DNA of 20,153 nucleotides. Origin: Saccoglossus kowalevskii (lineage: Eukaryota; Hemichordata; Enteropneusta; Harrimaniidae). The DNA is taken from NCBI RefSeq assembly GCF_000003605.2, contig NW_003129891.1, positions 54,120-74,272 of the forward strand. Reading direction: 5' to 3'. The position numbers were made by a program, and so were the translations under genes. This document shows, piece after piece, positions 7,647 through 18,562 of the stretch; the stretch's first letter is position 1, and the number at the start of each line of letters is the position of its first letter. The notes under the pieces were generated by a model. It had not been told where the DNA came from, searched no databases, and saw nothing but the letters and a program-made list of their open reading frames with translations.

Positions 7647-10600
7647 TGTCATACATATCACAGAGATATAAATTTATATTTTGTCCATATTCATTCTTTT
7701 TGAGAAATACTACAAATATTTCATTCGTAACCAGTCACTCTATGTGAGAAGTAAAATAATGAACGCATTTGGAATAATCTGCCAAAATTGTTCATTGCCT
7801 ATTACTAGCAGTAAAATAGTGTCATCGGTGTCTTATTGTTTACCTTTTTGATGTTAATAATTAAAGGCCCATCTCAAATAGCTCACAACTTGCCCTGGTA
7901 GATCTTATTTCTATACTACCACTACAATCCGAGATCTGTTCTAGTTCTACTATACAATAAATTAATATTTTCTATCCACACATATTGTATCCAAATTTGG
8001 GGAAATACTTATCCCACTTTCTCGGTTACAAAAAACGATTGTTCGACATTCTCCGATTTCCATGCCGACTCTGCACCACTATTCCGATAACTTGGCATCC
8101 TTGAACTAAATAAACTTTGTACACTCCACTCTTGCCTTTTCATTTTTTATATACGCTTCGCTCATGATATCACTTTTCTATTTATTACATTTATATAATT
8201 TATTTAAAATTCTAGCGCAATGAATTTATTACAGTTATGTAATTTAAATATTAGTAGTAACTTTGTAAAGGCCATGGACGCGATTAGTTCTTCAGAACTA
8301 TTTTCATGGTCCTCATCAGAGCAGCATGAACACTATCTTTCACTGACCATATTTTTCATTTGATTTAGTTGTATGCATTTGTTGTTATTATTATTATGTC
8401 GCGTCTGTTGAAAATATATAACATAGCATCTTTGTGTGATAATCCAAATTTAGCAGATAGTGGTCTTAATCATGGAGGATACGTGTGTCTACAGTTTTTT
8501 TTGCAATATTCAGCTCCAGTAGTTAGACAGTGTATAGAATACATTTACCACCATATTGTAAAACATTGCTTTGTTAGAAGAGTAGTCTTTAGTAGTTCAT
8601 TTTAAAGTCTCTGTGAGAGATAGGTGTTAATTATATCCTACGATTAGATAGAGGCAGACACAGGCAAATTTCATTGCATCATTGGTTTATCTAGGGGAAG
8701 CCTGGTGTGTGACGCGTCGACAAAAAATAAGGTAAATAATATTGATGTATAAAATGTGAATAACGTATACGTGAATAGAACAAGGTGAATATAGACAAAG
8801 TATGTAATTGTACTGAGCAAATGTCATATGTAAATTAATGTCATTATCGCATGAGTGTTATAGGTCCTATAGGCATGAAACGACCGAAGATCACATAACC
8901 GCATTTAACAAGACATGCATGTCACAATAAGTTATAAAGTAGTACAAGGAACATCTATAAACAGGTGGATGAATATGTACTCTTATGTGGGTACAACTCA
9001 TAATAAAGTGATTTCCCATAATCTAGTTTTGTACTGACAACTAAAAATGACCCATGTTCAGAATCTCAGAGTACACAAGTGCAACAAAACTATTTGTCCT
9101 ACATACATACTTGCACAGGAAACTGCATTCATAAATCTGAGTGAACCTTGATGTACATGACTTCTTTGTTAATTCAGGTCCTAGTACCAAGACCTGGGTT
9201 TGTTTCAACATCACCACTGGGCATCAGAATCATTCTCATGTTGCCAAATACAATTTGTTATTAACACAGTAAGGTTTATTATTTAAAATGTATTCATTGT
9301 ACATGGAACAACATCTTTTAATAAACAATTGTAAAAGCTATGTTTTCAGAGCAAGTACATGTATTAATTAAGAAAGCCAGTAGTGATAAAGGTTGGTCTG
9401 CTCATAACCTTCAATGGAGAAGTAACAATAATTGTTTGCAGTCTTCTTAATACAGTGATATTACTACATTTAAATCATTATTAATGGGTATAAAATATTG
9501 TAAACCATTTAATTTTCACTACTCAGTGTGAGTAAGATGGCGAATATCTGCATTTTAGCGTGACCGGCCAAGAGTACTCGGGTGAATGTGCTTTATTTCG
9601 AATAATTAAGTCTCAATAGTTACTGTGGTGAGTATTCAATAAATTTACAATCTATCGACCTTGGATGGGAGTCGTGTTTCACAGGAAATTGCATGATTTT
9701 CAATCGTTTATTTGCACAATGATTTCATTGCGGCGTCAACATGGACGGTACACTATGGCTGTCACCATTTGTCACTGTGTCGACAAATGCTATACAAATA
9801 CTATGTACGTTTAATATACCATCAGATCGACACAAGCAGAACTATGGACCCATAGTTAATACCGGGTACATAAAAGTCACTATACCTTGGCCAGTCCGGT
9901 TCAAAAGGTCCTTCTCAACAATGAAATTTTATGGGAATGAGAATAAGCAAAAGCAACATGTTATTTTCTTATGAATAAATATGTGGATATCTCGGAAATC
10001 GTTAAACAGACAACAAGGTAAGACAATCCGGAAGGCGATTTACTTGAAAACTTCGACCTCTACAATTAATGCGAGTCTCTTTACAAACTAGTGTTTATAT
10101 TTTTATTTTCTTGTTATTCACGCGAATATAAAAATGGCGATCAACATTACAATTCACATCACCAAGCACATCCATCAATGTACATGCCCAACACATTCAA
10201 TTTTAATCAAAATAAAGAACCTACCTTTGTACACTTACGACGGATTTGAAGCTCCTGCAATCCAATTCTGCTGGAAAAATACCTAGTAGATGCAATGAAA
10301 CAACACTCTGCTGAACGCAAATTAAACTTATCATGGTAATACAGCGCGACTTCCAGATTCGTATTTAGCTTGGATTCAATTGACTATTCAGGCAACATTT
10401 GAAAACGAGGCTCAATACATACAGTATCCAATTATCATGATTTATCTTTGGGAATCGAAAACTACATTTAATTACGTTCAATGCACAACTTATTCAATCA
10501 TTTTGTAAAATACAATAACTATAATTGTGATAACTAATTTGTTAATATCAGGTGCAGTAACAACACTACAAAATTTCACATTTTTTCATATATATAAGCA

Positions 10601-10967
10601 ATAATCTCATAGAGAATATTACAATATTTTTTTTACAATTTTTTTTTCGAAATAAAAAGTTTTTTTTAATTTTATTATTTTAAACAGTACATGACATGTA
10701 ATAGTAATTTTAAAATTCATGATTATAAGGCATGCTGTATCTTCATACTCTTTGTGAATATTTTCTGTAACACAAATTCTCAGTCTCAGTTGTCCTAAAC
10801 ATTTTTAGTTTCTTAGTTACAGCTCTGTATTTTCGATGTGTAGTGCAAACTGAGTTTCTATTTCATTTATCTAGGATCGAATACATTTGGTAAAACTTGT
10901 GAATCTGAAATCAATTATTCATGAATCTGAATCTCAACCTAACCGAATCAATTTATTCTGAGCAAGA
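7647..10967. other. AT-rich intergenic DNA, no convincing gene
   Basis: Open frames at 8369-8605 and 9741-9974 (+) show no domain and no family resemblance. AAGATGGCG at about 9536, a YY1-like start-site motif, heads only a short frame. 10560-10690 is a run of T and A homopolymers. I see no RNA gene. Confidence 0.5.
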
Positions 10968-11200
10968 TCAGTTGCTCTGTCGATGCAGTAGGGAGAGGTA
11001 ATTTTGGCTGGAAATCTTGAAAAATACCCACATAGGATTTTCAGATCTGGAAAAAAAATTACGTGCATATTCAAACAGAGACTTGTTCATCAACCTGCCA
11101 AGTTTCATTGATATCTGCTTCAGAATTTCTGAGAGAATGTTGGAGACATAAAGGGGCGTGGACGGAAGAAAAACAGAAATAATAATTAATAGTCGCATTT
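10968..11200. repeat. Interspersed repeat fragment with the AAGTTTCATT motif
   Basis: CCAAGTTTCATTGATATCTG, then AATTTCTGAGAGAATGTTGG and a GACGGAAG end, resemble the 3' part of common invertebrate non-autonomous repeats. The same AAGTTTCATT core recurs in the transporter intron at 12571-13000. The boundaries are approximate. Confidence 0.4.
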
Positions 11201-11540
11201 CAGATTACGCCTGGACGGGGACTAATCATGCAGGCTGTATAATAAGTCCTAATCATGGAAGATATTTTTTGGTTGACGTAGTTTATGAAATTCCACACAA
11301 TGTACTTAAAACCATGAGCAATCCATTACTGTGTGTGAAGAAATGTTCCATTATTGAATTATTTTAATTTTTGCAGATGTGTTGATGGTTTCCACAATAA
11401 AGTTTTTATATTTACTGCAAACGAAAGATCGAGCCTATAAAACGGATGGTGAATTGTCCGTGTAAATATCTTAGTGGCTTATAACTGTATCTTGTGCGTT
11501 AGCATTGAAGATATTATATTTGGAAGACAAATATAAATTG

Positions 11541-11546
11541 TTTATT
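11541..11546 (-). terminator. Candidate poly(A) signal of the SLC16-like gene
   Basis: TTTATT on + reads AATAAA on -. It lies about 58 nt beyond the stop codon, which would give a very short 3' UTR. Confidence 0.45.
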
Positions 11547-11570
11547 CAAATATGAATGATGGTAATTCAT

Positions 11571-11608
11571 GATCTTATAAGATCACGTGGGAACATGATG
11601 ACGTCATT
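11571..11608. promoter_or_regulatory. Palindrome, E-box and CRE cluster at the transporter 3' end
   Basis: GATCTTATAAGATC (11571-11584) is a perfect 14-bp palindrome. It abuts a CACGTG E-box (11584-11589). A full CRE, TGACGTCA, follows at about 11600 and includes the transporter stop codon. Dense binding motifs are seen, but regulation is inferred only. Confidence 0.3.
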
Positions 11609-11776
11609 CTGAATATACATTCTCTGCTGATGTCCTTGTGATATGTCGCGCGTTTCGTTTATTCCACAATTTGTCCACAACTGGTAGTAATAAAGATAGT
11701 ATACTACCAAGCATAGAAACTGCGGCCGCTATCCAGAATGCTTGTGTGTAAACACCATATTTATCACGCAGTCGTC
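11604..11776 (-). CDS. SLC16-like exon 6 (TM12 and tail, stop)
   Basis: The acceptor is ATTTTTTCAG|GA. The exon encodes RLRDKYGVYTQAFWIAA, the typical GxLxDxxGxYxxxF lead into TM12, one hydrophobic helix, then a basic short tail (KLWNKRNARHI) ending TSAENVYSE and TGA at 11606-11604. No additional C-terminal domain follows. Confidence 0.92.
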
Positions 11777-14700
11777 CTGAAAAAATATCGAGAAAAAAAA
11801 AATATTATATACAAAACATTGTTGTCTGTTACCCAAGTAAAATTGTACGGGGTATTCCAACATGAAACACTTGTATCCACCTGGTGGTATAATTAATATA
11901 TAGAATTACTTTTACCTAACATGTAACAATTATGAAAGGAAATAGGCTTACCCGCGAATGGCGACACCAACAATGTCGTGATTCCAGACACTTGAAATAA
12001 CATTGACACTGCGTGCCCAAAACGATTTCTTCCATTAAATTGTATCAATACAATCAAATTCAGGGTAATGAATCCCGCAATTCCCATTCCATACATACAG
12101 TAACAAAATATTTGCCCTACAGGAAACAGAAATCAAAGAAAGCTTAGAAAGAACTCCCGTGTGCTGAGAGTATTGGAGACACATTAAAATTAATTCAAAA
12201 TTTAAGATTTGTATTTCAAACGAGAAGCTTAGCAACTAATATTTGTCTGCTATTTGAGATGCACAACATGAAAACAGTGTGATTTACATTATCAAAATTT
12301 ATAATACACACAGAAAATACATTTGATTTTTCATCCATGGTTTTTAGTCTAATAAATTAATTAGAGTTCCTCTGTGATGAATTCAATTTAAATCTGATTT
12401 TTTTTATGATATCAGGAATAGGCTAACAATAGATAAACAATATACATGTTTATCAACATTAAACTAATCATGTCTGTGGATTACCTCAATGAACCAAGTG
12501 AATCATTAGACAAATTAAGCAATTAGTATGCATAGATTTAGGTCTGTATATTGTTTCATGGCACGCATGTTCAAAGTTTCATTATAATGAGATGAACAAT
12601 CCTAACTAAAGTAGTGGAAAGCTGAAAAGTAAATTATTATGCAAATTAGGTAATTATGCAAATTAGTTGATTAATATGCACACATTTTTACCCAAAATTA
12701 ATCAGGTCACTGCAATGGTACATAGAGGATCTATGTACCAAGTTTCATTGAAAATAATGAAGTGATAGTACTTTGATTGATTAATTATGCAAAGTATGTA
12801 ATTAATATTTCACATATGCATTGTCCTATGTATCTATGCAAGTTTCATTGGAAAGTGATTATAAGTACCTGAGATATCAGCGGAGAAGCCAAAAATTTAT
12901 TAATCATTATGCAAATTAGGTTAATTATATGAAAGGATTTTCACCCAAAACTAATTAAATTTGCGCATTAGCCCAGGGCATCTATGTAGAAAGTTTCATC
13001 AAAATCCAATGAATGGCTTTTTAGATATCAGTGGCACAGTCATGGAACAGTTTAAAATTAACATACATACAGACAGGGTAACTGCAAAGACTCCGACTGT
13101 GTGTTTCGCGCACGGGAGTCAAATCATAGTGATACATGCATGGTGCCACATATGCACTTGCTTCACTTTCTGTTCAAGTGTGGATATCTTCCAACTTATA
13201 AATGGTGGAGTTTACAATAAGGTCTTACCTGCAAATGACGTAAGATATATTATCCCAATTGTTGCCACAGCACAACACATGCTTGACATGGAAAACGCGA
13301 TATAACTTCTGCTATTAAGTAGGTTTCCGATTGCACCAGAAATTGGACGAACCAAGAGCTGAACCCCACCCATCAACGCCAGTAAATAAGAGCCCATATT
13401 GGCGTCAATACCAATATCCGTGGTGTGTTTCAACTGAAAAAAGGTTTTATTGAAAAAATACTTAATATTCAAATATTGTTATTATATCACTCCAAACAAG
13501 AGTACGTTATCGAAACGATGCTTTGGAACCGTCGATAAATTACCCGTCTACTATATACTCACCATATGTAGACTCACAGTACCATAGTTCCAGCCATAGC
13601 AAATAGATATTAGCATGTGTAAGAGGAAAACAGGTTTTCTAAGCAATGACACATCGACGATGCATGCTAGAAATGATTTCACGTAAACACAACACTTTTG
13701 ATTACACTGAACTATCCGAGGATGTCTTGTCATTTCAGTTATGTGGCTACTATCTTCCTCAGTGACTGTGTCTGCAACTTGCATATACGTGTTGTCTGCG
13801 TTTGTGACACATGCTACTTCATCTTTGGTTTGGTGTACTTCTACTCTTACAGGTTTTAAGGGACGGAACAGACAACCACTCACACATATATGCAGAACGA
13901 AGGCCGATAGTATCAGGAGCATGCCTCTCCACCCGTAGAAGTTAATCATCACTTGATACGAGAGAGAAAATACTACCTGGCCAACACCGGAACCGGAAAG
14001 AGCCAAACCCATAGCGAGTGGATATCGTTTTTTGAAATATTTCGGGATTATGTCAAGTGCACAAGTTGTTGCCATTCCACAACCAACAGCTGGGAAAATA
14101 CGAAAGATATACATGGCAAATTATAACTGTACGCTTATTGATGGGAATTAGCAATTATTATACAACAAATCATTTTTTTCCCATTATTCTTGTTCGATAC
14201 TCAATACGCTAGACCAATTCGGTTTACGATTTATTGTGAACTAAAACTGTTTGTGTTTGTGTGTCAGTATTTTAATTAAAGATGAAAAATAAAAACCGCT
14301 AATACAAGTGTAGTGATTTGTATTGCACATATCCAAACAACCAGCGCACATGTGTAATAGCGAATTGTATTGTTTTATCGAACAAACACTCAGGCGTGTT
14401 CTACACGAACAGAGTTTTCATGTTATAATAAATCATGATTTATATTTCTAACAAAATATTTATAACTAAATAGAACAATAAAATGTTCGATACATAAAAT
14501 ATCTATTAGCACTTATTTTATAACAATCATAAATAGTTACTCTTAACCCAGAAATTTTGTCTGCAACAAGAAACGTTCAGACACAATATAATGTGTTACC
14601 AGAAAGCTAGCACGCTTGAAGCACAGTTAGAAGGAATATTTTGAGGGGCTGCACTAGTAAAGAAACAACTTCGATAAATAATATTGCAAAATCTCACCTA

Positions 14701-17609
14701 CTAAAACCCCATAGGTAAAATACAGCTGATGTAGATGTGTGGCGAACGAGCTAGTCAGCAAACCAATAGAAGCGACGACACCACCCACGATAACAGTCAA
14801 TCTATGCCCTATCTTCTCGCGAAGAGCATTGCCAAATGACATACTAATCACAAAGACGAGAGTAAAAATAGATCCCGTCCATGCTGCGAAGAAAATAAAA
14901 TATCATCATATTGATTGTGCATCTCATACAGGTTATGGCTTTTAATATATCGAATTTGACTTTGATTGCCATAAAATTAGCTAGATGAAAGCAAACATAA
15001 ACTTATAATAACGTTCATTTAATGACCAATTGCTCTGGTCGTACGTTCATTTTCCTTAACCGTAAATATCATGTCAATCGGCATTGTATCAGCTACATAA
15101 CTTGTAATCACACTATTGTAAATCAGAGCTCAAATGTACAGCTCACGACAAAGCGCAACGTCTTGAGTTGACGAGAAGCTAATGCCCTTTCTCAACTGTT
15201 GAAAACATTGTCCATAGGTGGGTTTATAACATACGGACCAGCTTGTGCTTTTACAATCATAAATGTTCTAATATCATTAGGCAATTTTTCAATCAAAAGC
15301 TGCTGCAACATGTTAGCAGGGATCAATAGGTCCGTGATTATGCTGTAGTTTATTTGGTATCCTAAAGGAAATTATACACTACTAAGAGGCAGTGAAACAC
15401 TCAGTTGCAAATTAAAATCGCTTCTGTTAGAGCAGTACAACAGTCAATATAAACGGTAGAGTGTGCTATATTCGAAATGTCTGTACTAACAGTATGATAT
15501 ATAACCATCTCACAGAACGGAGTTTATCGCCAGATTTTTACCAGTTTCACGGAATATACCCACAAGCGATAACGAAATATCTTCGACATCTATAATTAAT
15601 ATTATATTGTTTTGATAAAACATATGATTGGCGAACTACCTTTCGCACGAAATATGGGTCAAAATAGTGAATATCAGAAATTAAACATTGTAGCAAAAAG
15701 GTTTCATCGTACCTCAAAATGTCGTCGTTGCATAGATTGAAAAAATCATGTGTAGTTATAATAGGTAAGGTGTGGTGAATTATTGATATTATTATATTTC
15801 AGTTTTCTTTCCAGCTGTCACTCATCAAGTAATTCTAAATGCTATTCAATTTCTATAAAATAATGCTTTAATATGTGAATAAAACCCAAAAGTTCGAACA
15901 CTTTCAAAATAAAACATTGTGACAATATTGCAGCCATTTATCAGAGAAGTCGAATAAAAATGCAATATGGATAAGAACATGTAATTTTGAGTTTGTTGAT
16001 GCACTTTGATGTTGAATACATTTGTCACTATAATATTTTGTTCCTGCGAGTATTCGCCGATTGTCTTGGTACACACGTATTTAGTAGTTCGTATTGTATA
16101 TTTAACTGAGGCCATATCCATTAGTCTCAACTATAATTCATGTTACCCTAGTGCTATTTGAACACTATTAAATCGCTTTCTCAATTAGTGATTATATATT
16201 AGTATGTTTAACTCGATTCTCGAATGTTACATGTCTAGTATTAATATTAGCCTGAAATAGGAGTGACACAACAATGGTATGTCGACTCGGAAAGTTTACA
16301 GGAGGTGGTCGTCACACAACGCGTCGCGGAGGGTTGTTGGCCAATCATACCAACGTACTCATGGTACTGATATAATATAATAAGTATACTTGTTTAATTG
16401 TATTGAATTTTTCTATGCAACGCAACAAAGGTCAAAATTCCCCGGGCGGATACAGGAATTATCATTGACCCCTGCCAGACGTTGTAAAAGTTTCAAATAT
16501 GGCATGACGCCATTTTGATTTATAACAGTTATGTATTAGTACATGTCCTTGAAGCAGGACATTGATAAACACGGTCTATCAAAAACGGCAACAGTTTTAA
16601 AAATCACCCTTCATTAATCAAATGGTCGGTCCCTCAGTTACACGCTAATAACGCGTGTAAGTGAAAAACTAAGCCAAGGGCGTTAGACAAAAGTGTTGGA
16701 TCAGTGATACATTCTGATTTGAAAGATTTAAAAAATAATATTCGTATCAAATATACACACAAACTAGACACTATGCCATTATATCTATATTTAATTTCCT
16801 TACCAATTTGACACGTATTAGATAAATTGAGAAAGTCGTAAGTCACAATAGCACATGAGTACATGAGAGTTGTAAAACATATTTAACAGCGCCGCCATCG
16901 ATGATTTGCACACGCTTCCATTTCACGAATGCGTGCGCGACTGTTTTCCGCTACAAATGAGAAATTCCGCTAAACTACCTATTTATTATGAAGAGCGGGG
17001 TGGTGAAAGCGTATTCTAAAACTCGGAGTCTGAGCAAGATACAAAACCATGAACAAGTTCGATCAAAACATGTCACCACGGCAATGCTCGTAGTACTGCT
17101 TTTTTGTCCATGTCTAAAAATGTTACTAATAACTTATTTTATCCAAGAATGAAAATATTCGTGTATTGTTTCTAGCATTGTATTAACCCAGGCACTTTTG
17201 CCTACCGCCCTTGACTAAGCATTGTTTGACCCTTTGACCTTGCCCTTGATTGGTTTTGACAATGGACAAGGTATCCTTGGTGACGAGGATTTCTCTTTCT
17301 CCCCCCCCCCCGTATAATTACATAACCAATGCTATGTTATAACATGAATCCACCTATTTATCAGCCACGGTGACTGGCTACACTCTACATTACAGAGACT
17401 TACATAGCTACACTACCGCCACTATCGAAGTATTATTTGAACTCACCAGTATCCGATTTAGATTGCCCAAATGCATTGACAAATGCAACGAAGAGAACGC
17501 CGTACGAGAACGTGACTCCCATAGTGACTGTCAAACAGAGAAAGGTTCCAAATACAACACACCATCCCCAACCACCGTCCAGCGGTTGCGTCAATTGACT
17601 GGAGACCAT
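11604..17609 (-). CDS. SLC16 (monocarboxylate transporter)-like 12-TM solute carrier, complete six-exon CDS
   Basis: On the minus strand the coding exons are 17609-17447, 14883-14698, 14089-13563, 13433-13229, 12116-11952 and 11776-11604. All introns are GT-AG and phases agree (1,1,0,1,1). The total is 1419 nt, 472 residues, normal for SLC16. Family marks are DGGWGW at residues 11-16 before the first helix and YFKKRYPLAMGLALSGSGVG at about 134-153. A long hydrophilic loop lies between helices 6 and 7 (about 192-270). Arg321 in VRP matches the TM8 arginine of MCT1. The C-terminal tail is short. The TM1 lysine (K38 in MCT1) and TM8 acid (D309) of proton-coupled lactate carriers are not conserved, with an aromatic/Tyr-Gly region and Gln317 there instead. 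The protein is therefore more like the orphan MCT9/12/14 group, and its substrate is unknown. The start ATG has a good context (AAGATGG). Confidence 0.93.
11952..12116 (-). CDS. SLC16-like exon 5 (TM10-TM11)
   Basis: The acceptor is TTTCCTGTAG|GG and the donor GCGG|GTAAGC, phase 1 on both sides. It encodes QIFCYCMYGMGIAGFITL, then VLIQFNGRNRFGHAVSMLFQ and LLVSPFAG. The RFGHAVSMLFQVSGI run matches the usual MCT TM11 pattern (A.G.....G) ending in PPIAG. Confidence 0.92.
12540..13080. repeat. Degenerate interspersed repeat cluster with POU octamers, in the SLC16-like intron
   Basis: AGTTTCAT recurs at 12575, 12741, 12841 and 12992, each after a CTATGTA-like word in three of the four. ATGCAAATTAG occurs at 12639, 12656 and 12909, with ATGCAAAG near 12787. 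ACATACATACAGACAGGGT near 13060 resembles the CAGACAGA tail of such elements. Copies are divergent and their spacing is uneven (166, 100, 151). Confidence 0.65.
13229..13433 (-). CDS. SLC16-like exon 4 (TM8-TM9)
   Basis: The acceptor is TTTTTTCAG|TTG and the donor GCAG|GTAAGA, phases 0 and 1. It encodes LKHTTDIGIDANMGSYLLAL, then GGVQLLVRPISGAIGNLL. The Arg (321) is the conserved TM8 arginine. Four residues before it a Gln replaces the aspartate used in proton-linked MCTs. Confidence 0.93.
13563..14089 (-). CDS. SLC16-like exon 3 (TM4-TM7 with central loop)
   Basis: The acceptor is ATTTTCCCAG|CT and the donor CATATG|GTGAGT, phase 0. This largest exon carries the second SLC16 signature (YFKKRYPLAMG), YGWRGMLLIL before TM6, and the long cytoplasmic loop starting RPLKPVRVEV. 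The loop is rich in Thr, Asp, Glu and Cys. The exon ends at the start of TM7 (KPVFLLHM, then YGTVSLHM). A single large exon for this part is common in SLC16 genes. Confidence 0.94.
14698..14883 (-). CDS. SLC16-like exon 2 (TM2-TM3)
   Basis: The acceptor is TTTTCTTCGCAG|CA and the donor GTAG|GTGAGA, phase 1 on both sides. The first bases complete Ala55, giving the family-typical AWTGSIFTLV. The exon continues through REKIGHRLTVIVGGVVASIG and SSFATHLHQLYFTYG, the classic MCT loop 2-3 and TM3. Confidence 0.93.
14884..17446. other. First intron of the SLC16-like gene
   Basis: This 2563-bp intron has no coding frame of known family. It includes GGGCGGATACAGGAATT near 16445, matching the left end of the MITE at 7182. 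A CpG-rich patch with a CCAAT word lies at about 16270-16350, and an ATGGCGGCGCTG word (minus) near 16895. An 11-base C run lies at 17301-17311. Either CpG patch could mark an alternative promoter, without further support. Confidence 0.5.
17447..17609 (-). CDS. SLC16-like exon 1 (start codon, TM1)
   Basis: The ATG is the complement of 17609-17607, with A at -3 and G at +4. The exon encodes 54 codons plus one base. A short polar N-terminus leads to LDGGWGW, the conserved entry to TM1, then a hydrophobic segment and FGQSKSDT. The donor is ACTG|GTGAGT, phase 1. The lysine expected near residue 34 by comparison with MCT1 is absent. Confidence 0.92.
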
Positions 17610-17643
17610 CTTACAGCGTGACTTACTGCAACATCTGTGTTCG

Positions 17644-17661
17644 TTATATGCACGCCGCCAT
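17644..17661 (-). promoter_or_regulatory. Short upstream ORF and YY1-like AAAATGGCGGC in the probable 5' leader of the SLC16-like gene
   Basis: On the minus strand AAAATGGCGGCG lies 52 nt before the main ATG. It starts a five-codon ORF (M-A-A-C-I, then TAA) in a strong context. AAAATGGCGGC also matches the core YY1 site found at many animal transcription starts. Whether it acts as a translated uORF or as a promoter element depends on the unknown start site. A possible acceptor (TTGCAG) lies between it and the main ATG. Confidence 0.35.
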
Positions 17662-17796
17662 TTTGTTTATGGAAATACTCTATCAAGGTCACAAGGGTCA
17701 TCGGAATCCCTAGGATAGATTGGAAACACAAATTTGCCCACAGAATTTTATGAACAATTTGTACCGGGAGTATGACACGAACAAAATTAAATTCAT

Positions 17797-17818
17797 AAAC
17801 AAACAAACAAACAAACAA
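17797..17818. repeat. (AAAC)n microsatellite
   Basis: About 5.5 uninterrupted AAAC units are present. Confidence 0.9.
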
Positions 17819-18202
17819 TATTTAGCTCTATATCACTACATGATGTAAAATATCATAATTTTATAATTTGCATAGTTATTGTTGCCTTCAAGTCGGAAAA
17901 TTGAAAAATTTGGTCGGGCGAATTTATTTTTAAACTCGTGAAAACTGAGGGTATCGTAAATATCCGAGGTATATGGAAATCAATCAAACGCATGCGAGAT
18001 ATTAAACACACAAATTAAAAGTGTTTCTTTTGTATTTAATACAGATCAACCCGAGGTTCAAAGTCGTCACTTATCTGAACAACGGCCCGGGATCGTTAAT
18101 TTTAGATGAAACACTTTTTTACGGTGAGTTTTTAATATTTGGGCCTATTAAAAAAAACCGCGACCCGATATTTCATATTTTTCGGTCGGTTGCTGAGGGC
18201 AA

Positions 18203-18218
18203 CAAAACAATTGTTTTG
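18203..18218. repeat. Perfect 16-bp palindrome
   Basis: CAAAACAATTGTTTTG equals its own reverse complement. ACCCGT and ACGGGT arms follow shortly after. The surrounding 18140-18300 stretch has scattered GGTCGG words and may be a small repeat element. Confidence 0.5.
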
Positions 18219-18430
18219 CCTTACCACCCGTACGTCTGGCACGGGTAACTATTCGGTCGGGTTGGCGAAACGTTACTATCCCTGTGGTCGGGCATATTTT
18301 TGGAGTAAAAAAATAAATATATTACAAAATATTTTTACGAAAATCACAAAATGTTTATGGATGTATGATTGTTGTCAGAGGTCTGATGTGACCCACTTTT
18401 GACACATGCAACTTATAAAACAAGTATAAA

Positions 18431-18456
18431 CAACAACAACAACAACAACAACAACC
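18431..18456. repeat. (CAA)n microsatellite
   Basis: More than eight CAA units run directly into the 27-bp repeat that follows. Confidence 0.9.
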
Positions 18457-18463
18457 ATGAACG

Positions 18464-18562
18464 ATGCGTGATTTAGCGAACTCTCAAACTATGCGTGATT
18501 TCAGTGAATTCTTACACTAAGCGTGGTTCGAATGGTCACAATATGCGTGAGTCGATTTTCAG
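18464..18562. repeat. Degenerate ~27-bp tandem repeat, four copies
   Basis: ATGCGTGA-type starts occur at 18464, 18491, 18518 (AAGCGTGG) and 18543. The first two share ATGCGTGATTT and the rest diverge. There is no coding value. Confidence 0.6.

Noticed and set aside
9741-9974. 77-codon plus-strand frame
   Set aside because: The start context is fair (AACATGG), but there is no domain or splice support. Its length is within chance for this DNA.
10245-10290. Small minus-strand exon between TTTCCAG and GTAAGT
   Set aside because: Splice-like ends surround about ten codons only. No neighbouring exon or family similarity supports it.
13551-13560. Extra codons after HM in transporter exon 3
   Set aside because: They are read-through into the intron. 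GTGAGT follows ATG and the next exon joins in phase 0 with good family similarity.
17591-17818. 75-codon minus-strand frame upstream of the transporter start
   Set aside because: It overlaps exon 1 in another frame, begins in the AAAC microsatellite, and lacks family features. The SLC16 frame is clearly the real one.
18510-18540. GGTTCGAAT resembling a tRNA B box
   Set aside because: There is no A box, acceptor stem or anticodon arm at suitable distances.
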